The notes beneath the pieces were generated by a model. The model was not told where the DNA came from. It made no database searches and worked only from the letters and a program-made list of their open reading frames with translations. A DNA stretch of 64,000 nt from Rhynchopus euleeides (Eukaryota > Euglenozoa > Diplonemea > Diplonemida > Diplonemidae), in contig OY723287.1 of assembly GCA_963210315.1 (NCBI GenBank), positions 1,984,001 through 2,048,000 on the forward strand, written 5' to 3'. Below are positions 49,786 to 61,591 of this stretch, piece by piece. Numbering within the stretch: position 1 is the first letter of the stretch; every line of letters begins with the position of its first letter. A program made the position numbers and the translations under genes.

Positions 49786-52700
49786 ATGCCCCCGAGCCGC
49801 CGGAACAACAGCGGGCCGCAGCCGAGCGCGGAGGATGACGATTTCGACGGCCTGGGCGAGAGGAACGGCTCCGGCTCCAACTCGTTTGGGAACAGCCTGA
49901 CGACCCGGTCGCGGCGAGACAGCGTGCGCATGGATAAGAACGAGATGTCGGCAAACGACAACTTCAAGGTTGTGATCCGCATCCGGCCGCCCGCGCCGCG
50001 GGAGCTCGACGGCGAGAAGCAATTCTTTTCCGTCGTCAAGACACACAGCGACGACATGCAGACCATCACCATCATCGAGCACCTCGACACCGACGACGGG
50101 AGGGGTGGCGTGTACTCCACACAGGCCTTCACATTCGACAGGGTGTACGACCAGGAGGCACAGCAGCAGGATGTGTATGAAAACACCGCACGCCCTGCGG
50201 TGCAGGCTGTGCTCGCGGGGTACAACAGCACCATGATTGCCTACGGCCAGACCGGCACCGGGAAGACGTACACGATGGAGGGTATCGGCAGGGAGAAGGG
50301 CATCATTCCCCGTGCGACGGAGGACATCTTCGACTACATCCGGTCCTGCCCGCCGAACAGGAGGTTCTCGGTGAGGGCGTCGTATATGCAGATCTATAAC
50401 GAGCAGATTTCGGACCTGCTGCGCCCGCACACGCAGGCCCTGTCTGTGCGTGAGGGGAAGGACAAGGGTGTGTATGTGAACCACCTCTCGACCTGGGGGG
50501 TGCGGAACCCGCAGGAGATCTGCTCGCTGATGGAGCGCGGCGGGAGGGAGCGGGTGACGGGGAACACGAAGATGAGCGAGCTGTCGTCGCGGTCGCATGC
50601 GATTTTCAGGATCATCGTGTGCGAGACGACGATGGAGGGGGAGGGCGACAACGAGCAGGTCTCCCGGGTGAAGGTGGGGCAGCTGAACATCGTCGACCTT
50701 GCGGGCAGCGAGAAGGTGCGGCAGACAGGCGCCACAGGGCAGCGCCTGGAGGAGTCGAAGTACATCAACAGGTCGCTGTCGCATCTGGGGAACGTCATCT
50801 CCGCGCTGACGACCTCGAAGGACCACGCCTCCAACAGGCAGCACGTCCCCTACCGTGACTCGAAGCTGACGCGTATCCTCGAAGACTCGCTCGGGGGGAA
50901 CTGCAAGACGACCATGATTGCCACCATCTCACCTGCGCCAGAGAGCTACACCGAGTCGCTGTCCACACTGAAGTATGCCAACCGTGCGAAGAACATCAAG
51001 AACGAAGCGGTTGTCAACGAGGATGTCGGGCAGAAAGGGCTCATCAAGCGTTACGAGCGGGAGCTGGAGCGCCTGCGCGAGCAGCTGCAGAATGTGATGG
51101 CGGAGCGGAAGCTTGCGGGGCTGCCCGCACAGGTCGGCAGTGCGAACAGCAGCGCCGTGCAGAACGTGTCGGCTGGGGGCGAGGCTGTGGACCCCAACTT
51201 CACCGATGCGATCCACAAGGTGTCTGCCGAGTATATGGCACGGCTGGACGAGCTGGACAAGGAGAGGCAGCTGATCGAAGAGGACAAGGCGCAGGTGGAC
51301 CGCTACAAGCACATCCTCTTCCAGCAGCGCGACATCATGATCGGGCTGACGGCACGCCTCAACGAGAAGGAGGAGAGCATACAGTGGCTGCAGGAGGAGC
51401 TAGACGCTTACGACCAGCAGCAGCGCCTCATGGAGGAGGCGCTGGACCAGCGGACGGAGGCGATGCTCCGGGCGAGCGTCTGCTCGAAGTGCAAGTCGCT
51501 TGCGGCGTCGGCTGCTGCGTCGCCGGCAGGGCGGTCAGCATCGTCGGACCTTCGGCGGGAGCATGTCGACGGGGAGGTGAAGTGGCTGATGGAGCGCGAC
51601 TCGCTGTCTGCCAAGACCCCCGACTACGACCCGGCCTCGGACAAGGCGAACTTCGTCACGGCGGAGGAGAAGGTGTTCGAGCTGCACAGCATCCTGCAGC
51701 AGCTGCGGCAGGAGATGGCGCTGCAGCCACCCAACATCTGCGACAGGCTGCAGGACGCGCAGGAGGAGAACAACGCGTTTGAGTACATCGTGAAGGAGCG
51801 CCTGCAGAGCATGGTGCAGTCGGAGGTGGCGGACAAGCTGGCGCAGTGCAAGCGCGAGGTGGAGCAGTGGAAGAGCCGTTACCATGTCGCGGAGGAGAAC
51901 CTGCGTGGCTCGCAGTACAGCCTCGAGCTGCTTCGTCTCGAGGGGGTGCAGGTGTGTTATGTGTTATGTGTTAGGTGTTGCAACGCGTGTGTGTCTTGTG
52001 TGGGCCGGGGGAGGGGGGGGGGGGGGGCGGCGGCGGAGTTGTTGTGTGCCGTGCATCCCGCGATGGTGTCACACTGGCATGGTGTTGTCAGCGGTGCCGT
52101 GTGTGTGGTGCCCGCATCCCATACCGCATCACATCACACCCCATATCCCACCACCCCCACCCTCGCAGCGCCCGGAGTACCACGCACGCATGAAGGAGAT
52201 CCTCAACAAGGAGCTCACCGGGCTGAAGGCACCTTACGAGGAGCGCATCGAGGGCATCAAGCGGGACCTGGACTCGAAGGAGGCTGAGCGCCGTCACGTA
52301 TGTGATGTACTTTTTTATGCAACCAAAATTCCTGTGAGGGTAGCGGTGAGGCCCGCGTGTGCCTGTGGCAGGGCATGCTGCCCCCTTGCTGTGCCTGTGT
52401 GGGTGTTGCCCACACCGTTCACCCCCCCACCCCTCCCTGCAGGCTGTGAAGGAGGCGGAGCGGCTGCAGTTCGAGCTGTTCACCATCAAGAGGCGTTACA
52501 ACATCCCCGACACCACGGCCAGCGCCAACATGAAGGAGTTCAACCGCCTGTGGCAGAAGGTGCAGGAGGTGGAGGGGGACGTGAAGAAGCAGGGCCGGCA
52601 CCCCTTCAGCGACGTGTCCAACCTGCAGAACCAGTCCCAGGGGACACAGGGCGGCGCGAAGGTGTCCATGCTGGAGAGGCAGCTGAGCCAGCAGGCCGGG

Positions 52701-53298
52701 GAGCTCGAGGAGGCACGGCAGGCGGCGCGGAAGTGCAAGGAGGAGGTGGAGCACGTGCGTGGCTCCACGCAGAAGGACATCGCATCCCTCCAGCGCGCCC
52801 TGCAGACGCAGATCAAGGACCGCGAGGTGATGAAGACGATCCTGGAGACTCAGATCAAGGTGCGCATCGACACCATCGGGTCACTTCTCCACGCAGCGAA
52901 CGACCCCAACGCACGCCCGGAGGTGCGGCAAGAGCTGGAAAAGGAGGTATGGTGCATTACAATAAAGGAACCAGCGCAGCGCAGGCAACGTTCTCTCTCT
53001 CGATTCTTCTCATCCATCTCCTCACCTCCTCACCTTGTATAGGGCGGAGGGGGGCTGAAGCGCTCATCTCTTGCATCTTGGCTTGGGGTTGCTCTGAGGA
53101 TGCTGTCTCTCCTGCCTTCTCCCACACACAACCCCTCCACCCCTCCCCCCCACACGCTCTTCTGCATAGCGGGTGAAGGGAGCTCATCTTTGTGCTCCCT
53201 TCTGCTTCGATAGAAGTAATGCAATTCTCCCCCACACACTCCCGCAGGTTTTCCGCTGCCAGCAGTACATCAGCAACTTCATCCTCAAAGCGATCTAG
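49786..53298 (+). CDS. Kinesin with N-terminal motor and coiled-coil tail
   Basis: Four exons: 49786-51951, 52169-52297, 52443-52946 and 53248-53298, all introns GT-AG in phase 0; 949 residues. The motor starts at about residue 60 (FKVVIRIRPP). It carries the P-loop GQTGTGKT (about 153-160), switch I SSRSHAIF (about 267-274) and switch II DLAGSEK (about 304-310), and ends near 400 (LKYANRAKNIKNEAVVNE). A neck and long coiled coil follow (RYERELERLREQL onward), with a CxxC (VCSKCKS) and short Gln-rich segments. The last exon encodes VFRCQQYISNFILKAI. The N-terminal motor predicts plus-end movement. Subfamily not assigned; the neck resembles unclassified protist kinesins. The ATG at 49786 is the first in frame. 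Intron 3 contains the GAAGGGAGC hairpin repeat. Confidence 0.93.
53175..53202. repeat. GAAGGGAGC hairpin repeat inside kinesin intron 3
   Basis: Perfect 9-bp stem GAAGGGAGC/GCTCCCTTC with a 10-base loop. Near copies at 13779-13808 and 15481-15509 share the loop (TCATTCTTGT/ATCCTTGTG) and flanks (AACGAGTGAAGGG), so this is a dispersed short repeat. Confidence 0.7.
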
Positions 53299-54439
53299 AC
53301 GTGGCCCAGCTTTTCAGCTTCCCCCACCACACACACCCCACAGGCGTTCCATCCCTCATGTCTGTCTACCCCATCCGCCCCACCTCGATCCACCCCCACC
53401 CCCGCCTTTAGAATTGCTTCTGTGTGGCAGAGATGTGAACGAAAAAAAAACAAAACACAAAAAAAAAGTGAAAAACCGATTTATGATGTGCGTGCCACCG
53501 CTGGGGAGGGAGGGGGGAGGGGGGGCGGTGGTGACAGGGAGTGAAAATTTGCACGAAGGGGCCATGCCAAACATCTATGGGGGTCTTCGCTACAGGGTGA
53601 TCGTCAGTGCATTTTGGTGAATTTCCTGTTGAATTGGCTGAAAACTGTCGAAGTTTGTCGACCAGCGAAGACCCCCCTATAGCAACTTGCAGTGCTCTCT
53701 GCGCATACAAGGCCCCGTCGCTCCCCTCCCCCCACGCTTCATCAAGCCGAGGGTGTTTGTCTTCGTCGGAAGCAAAGCAAACGCATCACAAGCAAACGAA
53801 ATTACATCAGCGAGGGTTGCGACTCAACGGTGTGAATAACGTATCCGGGAAACTGACCACCCCCCACCCCCTCACCCCCAGGCTTTTTGGAACTTGGGGG
53901 GCGCGGTTGGGTGTAAAACGGCGAGGGGAGGTTTCCCAATGTGGGGAGGGGGTGTCGGGCGACGGGCGCACACGCCCCATTTTTCTCTCTCGCGATAGAC
54001 CGTTTCTTTCTGCTCTCAAGGGGGGGCGGGGGGAGGGAGGAAGGGCCTTCGCTACGGTGCATTTTGGTGTATTCCTCAGTGATTCCTCCTCTTTTTAGGT
54101 GAAAACCCGCCGAAACGAACCCTTGCGGAGTCGCAGACAGGGAAGGGCTCCCCCCCCTCCCAAGGAGCAGGTGCACACACACGGGTTTGTATTGTGAGGG
54201 GACTAATTTCTGAGAATCTCTGAAGGATCCAAACGCGAGACACCACCTCCTCACCCGCAACTCTTGCAACTCCCCACCACCCCCGCCCCCCCCCACCCCA
54301 TTATAACTGTTTTATTGTGTGATAGTGACTGTGCCTGGCGGAGTGTTCGGCGGGTTTTTCTCGGATTCAGATTTTTCGAAACGGGGGGGGTCAGTCGTGT
54401 TTTTTTTTGCCTCGAAAATTTTTTTCACCGTCGGGAGAA
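53299..54439. other. Intergenic, with a GGGGGTCTTCGCT inverted repeat
   Basis: 53575-53591 and 53664-53682 are imperfect inverted repeats (CTAT, G run, TCTTCGCT) about 70 bases apart, with GTGCATTTTGGTGAATT inside. A related GTGCATTTTGGTGTATT lies at 54057. Probably a mini-element. No gene recognised. Confidence 0.5.
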
Positions 54440-54880
54440 CGCTCGGGCGCTTCGCGCCCTCGCTGCCAACGTGACCCCCAGCAGTCGTACCCGGCTGTTG
54501 CGACATGTGTCCTTGTGTCGTCACATCCCCATTCCTGGAGTCATGTACCGAATGGGTTCCTTCCACGGTTCCTCTCCCGCTCGCGCCATCCTCAGGTATA
54601 CCCCCTGATATGCCACAGCCAGAGCGCAAGGACTTGGTTACTAGACGGGCACATGCTAGCTGGGGGGTCTGGGGGGCAGAGCCCCCCAGCCGCCGGAGGC
54701 CACGGTAGTGAACATCTGTTCTTTGTGGGCGTAGATTCTGTGCGTCCTCCTGAAACTACTGGAGTGGTTGAATTCTGATGGGAATCGAATGACTTGAATC
54801 CGAGACACACGCCACAAGGGGGGTCTGGGGGGCGGAGCCCCCCAGCCGCCGGAGGCCGCGGTAGTGAACGTCTGGCTCTT
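54440..54880 (+). repeat. Dispersed repeat with paired GC palindromes (copy B)
   Basis: Same layout and orientation as 8905-9400. GC-palindrome units lie at 54662-54711 and 54818-54867. Confidence 0.75.
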
Positions 54881-56149
54881 GGCTGGACTCATCCTCATTC
54901 CCCACTAGAAACACGCCTGCCTGTGGTCACGGAAAATGTGAAAAAACTGACCCCCGGGGGTCAGAATTTTCGGAAAAATCTCGGGGGGGGGGGTCATTGA
55001 CCCCCCCCCGACCCCCCTGGAAAAACCCCTGTTTACAGCGGCCCTCCCTGCATCGAGGGATTGGCGTAGAGTCCACTGTGTGCGCCCTGTTGTCAGTTCG
55101 CCTGACACCAAGGAATTATCACAGACGAGAAAATGGACTTTTGTTGTGTGCGCACGAAAGCTTGTTGTAAGCCTGCGGAAGGGTGGTGTGTGATTAGGCA
55201 GGCCCGTGATACTGTGTGACAATCACTGTGCAATCAGCATTTGCAGGAAGCGGTCAACAAAAAAACCTACGTCAGGGCGAATCCCAAGGCACCCCTCTCT
55301 GCTCGCTGCTTCCCTGCAGCGGCGAGCGAGCGGTAGAAACAAAAGGTGGGGCAATCCATTCAAAAGACGAACCTTTCCCACACCACACCCCACCCATCCA
55401 TCCACCCACCCGTCCTTCCCCAGCCCCCCTCCTCCCCCCCCCCAACACCCCATCCGGCGGTCCCGTCCCACATACTATCCCCACTCCCTCCCTCTCTGTG
55501 TTGGACGCAATAGCGAAAGCGTTGTTGCCCTCCCACGCAACAACACCACCGACAAAGCAAGCTCTCTCTGTCTGTCTCTTCCCGTCCTTCCTCCCCCACC
55601 CCCCCCCCGCCTCCGTTTCCCCCCCCCCAACAAAAAGGCCCCGGATATTAGAATTTTCAGAAAAAAGTGCAGGAAATTGCAAAAAAAAACACACAAAAAA
55701 CCACCCATACAAGCCCACACCCCCCTGTTTTCTTCTTTTTCTTGTAGCAGTGTAGAGCGGATCGAACACACTTATCTATACATGTGCCCCCCCCGCCCCC
55801 CACCTACCCACCCCTCTGTCCCCCCTGCTGTTTTGATGCTCTTTGATGCAGTGTCCCGTCTTCCCCCTCCGCCCCGGATAAACCCCGGGAACTTTTTTGG
55901 TAGAAATTCTGGGAACCTGCAGGAACCCGCCGCTTGAGGAGAGGGCGATTGAAGTACAAAAAAGGTGCAGAGTGCGCAGATGCACACACCCGAGAGGTGT
56001 GTGTGGCAGCAATGTGGGGGCTGCTTCTCTGCCTTTGGCAGTGCATTCAGCTTCCTTCTGCAGATTAAACCACACTCTCTCTCTTTCGCCGGTTGCACAA
56101 AACAAACACATGGCATCCGCCAGCTCATTTTCTTCCCCTTGTCTTCACA
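54881..56149. other. No gene recognised with confidence
   Basis: C-rich tracts and long spurious frames. Upstream exons of the unidentified gene at 56-58 kb may be hidden here. Confidence 0.4.
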
Positions 56150-56254
56150 GAAGCCTGGAGGCATCACCTGTGCCGCTTGCTTCAATCCGAATCGATGCCC
56201 GAATCAACAAGGGCAAAAAAAAAATTCCAGCAAAAAAAAATGCTGGGGAGACCG
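56150..56254 (+). CDS. Probable internal exon of an unidentified gene (Cys-rich)
   Basis: An acceptor (CTTCACAG) and a donor (GTGAGG) bracket an open segment reading KPGGITCAACFNPNRCPNQQGQKKNSSKKKCWGD. Four regularly spaced cysteines and lysine runs suggest a zinc-binding or basic tail. I do not recognise the family. Linking it to the exon at 57.5 kb is inference from position and strand. Confidence 0.35.
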
Positions 56255-57534
56255 GGTGAGGAATCTCGAGAGCACCAACGACGCTGATTTCCCCTTCTCT
56301 CCTCTTGTGATGCAACCGGTTGCAATGGCTCCCTCCCACTGGGGGCAAGCCGGTGTGGTCAACCTACTGTTCTGTTCTGCGCTTTAGAGTGAAAGCCAAC
56401 GCAGGGACACGGAAATATAAAATACCAGGCATCAAGCGGCACAAAGGTGGTGGTGGTGGTGGTGGGGGGGGGGAGCCGGGGATGCGGGGGAGGGTATGCT
56501 CACGCCGTGGTGATGTTGCACCGTAGAATCGAGTCCCCCCCAAAAAAAAATATATCCGCGTTCCCTGAGAGAGAAGGAGAGGGAGGGGGGTGGGGAGGAC
56601 GCCTCCTGCGTACAGACGCGTGTCCCCCGACACGACGGGGCAGGAACATATGCGGATCGCAGATGCAGAGAGGTGCCGCGCAGTCCCCTCCTCACCCTAC
56701 ACCACCCCACCCCACCCCGGTCCGCCATCATCTACCCCTCCTAGACAGCATGCTGGCCTGCTCTAGGAGGAAACTATTTGGCTCAAGGTGTCTCCTCCTG
56801 ACACGATCGTGGTTCGGCACGTGATTCACTCTCCACGTTTCACGCTGTGCCAATGCGTGATCACGCCCTAACGTGAATGTGAGGACCCCGTGCAGGGCGA
56901 AACCCACCAAAGTGATCAACACACATCACACCAAATCAAGGACCTTCATTCGTTTTGACACATTGCTACCCCCGGGTGGGTCCACGCAGAAGCAGGGGGG
57001 GTTCTGTGGCTGGAGGAGAAGCACACACACACCTTGCTCTGTGTGCCCCGGTCTGGTCTGCTTTGAGAGTTGCCGGGGAGCGGGGGGGAGGGGAGGGGGG
57101 GGGGGGTGCGCCTTGCGTTAATTGCGGCAGACACTCTGCTGCTGCGCATGCGACCAGTGAGCCCCTAGATCATGGCCAAGGATGGCCCTTCCTCCACTTC
57201 AGAAAGGCTGCTGCGTCGCTCGTAACACAGACACAAACGGTATGGCAGATGCTGCACGTGCCCCGGGAGACCATCCTTGACCCCAGAGGCTTCCCGTTAG
57301 CTTCTTTCTACTCCTCTATTGTCAATACCCCCGCCACGGGAGGCCATCCTTGACCCCAGATGCTGCACCACTGCCCTACCCCCACCGGAGGCTCCAAGCA
57401 CAGATGTGGAGGACAGTGCAGTGTGGCGGGGGGAGGGGGTGGGGAGGGTGTGCGCTTCGTTCTTTATTCTTGTGATCCACTGCTGCTCTTGAGGCTCCCC
57501 CGTAACACGCGCCCACAACTCTCTCCCTTTGCAG

Positions 57535-57821
57535 AGGTCGTGCTTGACCCAGGCCCGCATCACGAGTTTGAGGGGTATCTCGACACCTGCTTTGAGTTGG
57601 TCGACACGCCGCTGACCAATGACACGGGTGACCTGGGTGTCACAGTGCCGAGCACCAACAAGAAGTCCGGCATTCCGAAGAAGAAGATGCGGCCCAAAGG
57701 GTCTGAGGGTGACATGACGAGCAGCTCCACGACGCTGATGTGGCACCCGGGCCTGATGGCGTCAGAGGAGAATGTGAACGCGCCGCCGCGGCAGAAGGAG
57801 CGCTCGAAGAAGAAGAAGTAG
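57535..57821 (+). CDS. Probable terminal exon of an unidentified gene (Lys-rich tail)
   Basis: It follows a pyrimidine-rich acceptor (CTCCCTTTGCAG) and stays open to a TAG at 57819-57821. It reads VVLDPGPHHEFEGYLDTCFELVDTP... and ends PPRQKERSKKKK. The frame also extends upstream to 57360, but the composition changes at the acceptor. Function unknown. Confidence 0.45.
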
Positions 57822-58181
57822 ACAGGCCCCAACGAGTCTGTCGTCACGCTTTCGGTTTTTTTTTAAAACTCCAGAGGACTTGGGTGGTACGGTGGTGCGG
57901 GGGTGGGGGTGTTTTTCGGTGGGGGTCTTCTATCCGCTGGCGCATCTGGACACACCGGGAAACAAGTGGTTTGTTGTCTGTGGGGTGGGGATTTTTTGTT
58001 GGTGGTCTGATCTCGCCGTCTCGACGCGCTCCACACTTGCCGCGACATCGCAGAGTCTTTACCCGCTGCCCGCCCACCCCCGCCACACCCTTTTGCCAAA
58101 GGGTGTGCGTGAAGGTGTAGTGGTGGCGGCGGTGGTGGTTGCAGGGAGATACAACTTCCGAACCGGTCTCCCCAACGACCA
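57822..58181. other. Intergenic, no gene recognised
   Basis: G-rich tracts between the unidentified gene and the next MITE. Confidence 0.4.
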
Positions 58182-58183
58182 TA

Positions 58184-59012
58184 CAGTATACCAACAAATA
58201 CCGGTGGGGTACGAACATCGGTGGGGTAAAAACACCGGAGGGGTACAAACACCGGTGGATTTTGCAGTTTTGGGGAGCTAAGGTGGGTTTGTACCCCACC
58301 GATGTTTTTACCCCACCGGTGTTCTTACACCTGAAATCATGAGACAATGCAATTTTTGACCCCACTCACCCCCACCCTGCACGTCACTACGGGGGATTCC
58401 AGAGAAGACGTACAGCTTCATTTGGTGTTCCTTTAGGGTTCAACCAGCCAATCCCACTTCACCACCTCGGAACGAACAACCACCTTGGTCGGCACGCGCC
58501 TCCGCCGCCACTGGCCGGTTCGCAGACGCACCCACGTTGCACTACTGCAGACCCACCTTCTGGTTGTAGAGTGCCTAGCGGTCGCCTGGACAACAACGGG
58601 GTTCACAAACCCGCACCTCAACTTCCGAAGGTCGTCGAGAATCGCTGCCGATGCTGGGGTGCTGAGAGTAGCAGGCCTGCCACCCGTTTACAAGGGTCGT
58701 ATATTTGCCCTCGCTCCTCTAGTGCCGCATCGCACGCCCCATGTACCGGGCTCGCCTTGCTAGGATGCCGTGCGTCCAACCGCCGTTTCAACTTCTGACA
58801 GACGCATTGTATATGCATCAAAGAGCGAGGCGATGCCGCGGTACAGAACCCCTGAAAATTGCATTGTCCCAGTGTATCATCGGGGTATAAACATCGGTGG
58901 GGTACGAACTCCGGTGGGGTAAAAACATCGGTGGGGTATAAACACCGGTGGATTTCACGATTTTGGAGGGCTAAGGTGGGTTATTACCCCACCGGTGTTT
59001 ATTGGTATACTG
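58184..59012. mobile_element. 829-bp MITE with CCGGTGGGGTA iterons, TA target duplication
   Basis: Left end CAGTATACCAACAAATACC and right end TTATTGGTATACTG are inverted repeats, with TA at 58182-58183 and 59013-59014. Just inside each end lie three to five copies of ACACCGGTGGGGTA, directly repeated and also inverted within each end (58195-58330, 58870-59000), which could serve as multiple transposase binding sites. Related CCCCACCAA iterons are in the 27.1-kb MITE. The interior (58340-58850) has no recognisable gene. CAGT ends plus TA fit the Tc1/mariner/pogo group. Confidence 0.85.
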
Positions 59013-59014
59013 TA

Positions 59015-59947
59015 ACAACAAAGTGCCAATCCAACCCGCGACACCCCTTTTCCCTGCACGAATGCAAATGAGTATATTGCTCGTTACGAGCATCGTGACG
59101 TCGCAACTCGTGAAATTAGTACCGAAGGAGAATCGTACAACTGGCGCTGAGACAGCTCAAACAAAACAGTAGTTTTTTGGAACGTTCGGTGTTGGATATT
59201 GGTAGTCTTGCCGCCAGAAAAAAGGTGTGTCGACCCATACAGCGGGGGAAGGACCACGATCATCTCACTTTCGAGCGGGGGATTCCCGCAAACCCGCGGA
59301 GGCGGGCGGCATCCATAGTCTTGCTCATGGCAATGTGGGCAGCATTCCTGCTGACTCGTTGCCTCGAGCATCGGGGATTTGCGAGCAGTGGAGCCCCAAG
59401 GGGCTGGGTGGTTCTGTTTGAAAGAAAACATTCCAGCCTCTGCCACACTCCCAGTCTACCTCCCCCTGGCCGTCACACGTCAGGAGGCCGAGATCAAAAC
59501 CCCAAAAAAAGCCTTTCAAAGGTTGTGATCCACAACATCCCCTGGCAACCTACAAGAAGTCAAACCCCCCCCCCCCCCCCCGCCCACTCGCACAGCCTTT
59601 GGCTGAGGTTGTGTTGTTCATATTGCGTGCTGCCCCCCCCCCTCAAAACAAAGTGTGTTCCCCCCCCCCCCTGTTCTCCTGTGTTCGGGTCTGAGTAGCA
59701 CCAGGCGCAGCCCGACCCCAACGCCCGGCCAGCCAGAACACACACAGAAGGGCCGAGCCGGACACCCCATCCCCCTCCCCCTCCCCCCCCTCCGCTCCCC
59801 TCACTCCAGCGCATTGTTCTGGCCTTCCTGGGCTTTGTGTCCCACCTGCCCACACCCACCCCTCCACCCCCTCACCCCTCTCAGGCACACACACACACCC
59901 GCAGCCCCTGCCGCGGCTGGCAGCAGAGCTGAGAGCCAACAGCCACC
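59015..59947. other. Intergenic upstream of MFS gene
   Basis: Contains a weak relative of the dispersed repeat of 3790-3890 (59083-59150), C runs, and a pyrimidine/CA-rich stretch before the MFS start. No gene recognised. Confidence 0.45.
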
Positions 59948-61591
59948 ATGCCCGGTGCAGACGACCCCCTCCCCTTCGGGCTGGGCTGGGCGCTCAGCGG
60001 GTTCGGCACCAACCGCAACGTGCAGCTCTGCGTTGTGTACGTGCTGCTCATCTTCCTCTCCAACGGGCTCCTCCTCTCGGGCACCATGTCGCTCTACATC
60101 GACGTCCTGACCCACTCCGTCACCACGGTGGGCTACACGCAGGGCGTGTTCGGCGCCCTGGCCCTCGCACCAGGCTTTGTCGGAGGCTACTTCGCAGACC
60201 GCCACCGCCGCGACACCGTCGTCAGACTCGGCGGAGCCGGATGCTTCGTCGGCACCTTCCCCCTCTGCGTGCTCTGCCTGGTGTTCCTCCTCAGCGAGCC
60301 TGCGCGTGACTTCCTCGCCCCCGGAGCTGATGACGCTGCCTCTGCCTCTGGCTCCGGCTCTGGTTCGGCTCTCTCAGACGACGGCACGGCGTGGGAGGGC
60401 AATGCATCCAGCGGAGGCAGTGGAGGGGGGGCGTCCGGCGGGATCCCCGGCGTGGGCAGCTGGATGTTTGTGTTTGTCGTGTCGTGCGTCGGGGTGATCC
60501 TGATGAGCGAGTCCCTCAGCGACGCGGGGTACCTCGCACTGCAGGCCGATTCGCTGGAGACGGGGAAGCGCACCAGGTTCCTCGCGAAGAAGCAGCTCTA
60601 CCGCAACATCGCCATCGGGCTGGGGCCCCTGGTGTTCACCACGGTGTTCCTCCTGAAGGGCGACGAGTGGACCGTCGACAACATGACGTACGTCATCCTC
60701 TGCGGGGCCTTGGTGCGCCTCCCTGCCGTGTGGGTGATGTTCCAATTCCGCGATGACTACTGCCTGCGTGAGGCATCGCTTAGCATCACGGAGACACGCG
60801 CAGCCGCGCAGCGACAGGGCAAGCAGGCGCCCGGCGGGGAGCAGGACGGGACCTACGTCCCGCATCTGATGACCGCCTTCCGCATGGTGTCCGGGCTGGG
60901 CAGCGGCATGACGGTGAAGTTCTTCCCCCTGTTCTTCAAGGCGGATGACGGGGGCCTGGACCTCAGCCCCAGCTTTGTGTACCTCATTCTCGCAAGCCTG
61001 CCCTTCGTGCGCGCCTTCGCCACCAAGCTGTCGGGGGTGCTGGTGCACAGGGTGGGGCGCATCCCGCTGCTGCTGTCGCAGTGGCTCTGCGGCATCGCCT
61101 GCCTCGCGGCGGTTGTGGTGCTCAGCCACTGCGGGCTGGACTTCCACGCGAAGGGGGTGAAGGCTGTCGTGCTGCTGCTGTACCTCGGGCGGTGCTCGCT
61201 GCTGCAGTCAGGCGGGTATATGATCACTTCTGTGATGAACGACTACACGCCGAAGGGGCAGCGCGCGAGGTGGGCGTCCTTCTCCCAGCTGCAGCAGGCG
61301 GGGTGGTCCGGATCTGCTGTGGTGGGCGGGCTGCTCGTGCACCACCACGGCTACACAACTGCATTCCTCATCACGACTGTCGTGCATCTCTGCAGCCTCG
61401 CCTTTGTCGTGCCGCTGCTGTGCATTGTGAAGGACACGGTGAAGGGGCCCCAGGCCCAGCACACCACAGACAAGGACGCAGAGGTGCCTGCAGGCGTTGA
61501 GGGCGGTGCAGAGGAGGGCTGCCTGGAGAGCGACACAGAGGACGAGGAGGCGGCGCTGATTGCGCCTGCCGGAATCCAGCGGGTCAACTAA
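59948..61591 (+). CDS. Major facilitator superfamily transporter
   Basis: 547 residues, single exon, with ACC directly before the ATG. Twelve hydrophobic segments can be traced. The first is CVVYVLLIFLSNGLLLSG. A loop with FADRHRRDTVVRLGG matches the MFS cytoplasmic 2-3 loop motif G-x-x-x-D-R-x-x-R. A Ser/Gly-rich stretch lies near residues 132-170, and the second half includes HRVGRIPLLLSQ. The C-terminal tail is acidic (DTEDEEAALIAP). Substrate cannot be told from sequence. This is one of the few intact genes in the right half of the window. Confidence 0.85.
   Translation: MPGADDPLPFGLGWALSGFGTNRNVQLCVVYVLLIFLSNGLLLSGTMSLYIDVLTHSVTTVGYTQGVFGALALAPGFVGGYFADRHRRDTVVRLGGAGCFVGTFPLCVLCLVFLLSEPARDFLAPGADDAASASGSGSGSALSDDGTAWEGNASSGGSGGGASGGIPGVGSWMFVFVVSCVGVILMSESLSDAGYLALQADSLETGKRTRFLAKKQLYRNIAIGLGPLVFTTVFLLKGDEWTVDNMTYVILCGALVRLPAVWVMFQFRDDYCLREASLSITETRAAAQRQGKQAPGGEQDGTYVPHLMTAFRMVSGLGSGMTVKFFPLFFKADDGGLDLSPSFVYLILASLPFVRAFATKLSGVLVHRVGRIPLLLSQWLCGIACLAAVVVLSHCGLDFHAKGVKAVVLLLYLGRCSLLQSGGYMITSVMNDYTPKGQRARWASFSQLQQAGWSGSAVVGGLLVHHHGYTTAFLITTVVHLCSLAFVVPLLCIVKDTVKGPQAQHTTDKDAEVPAGVEGGAEEGCLESDTEDEEAALIAPAGIQRVN

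Noticed and set aside
49747-50844. 365-codon minus-strand frame opposite the kinesin motor
   Set aside because: Shadow ORF; the plus strand encodes all kinesin motor motifs.
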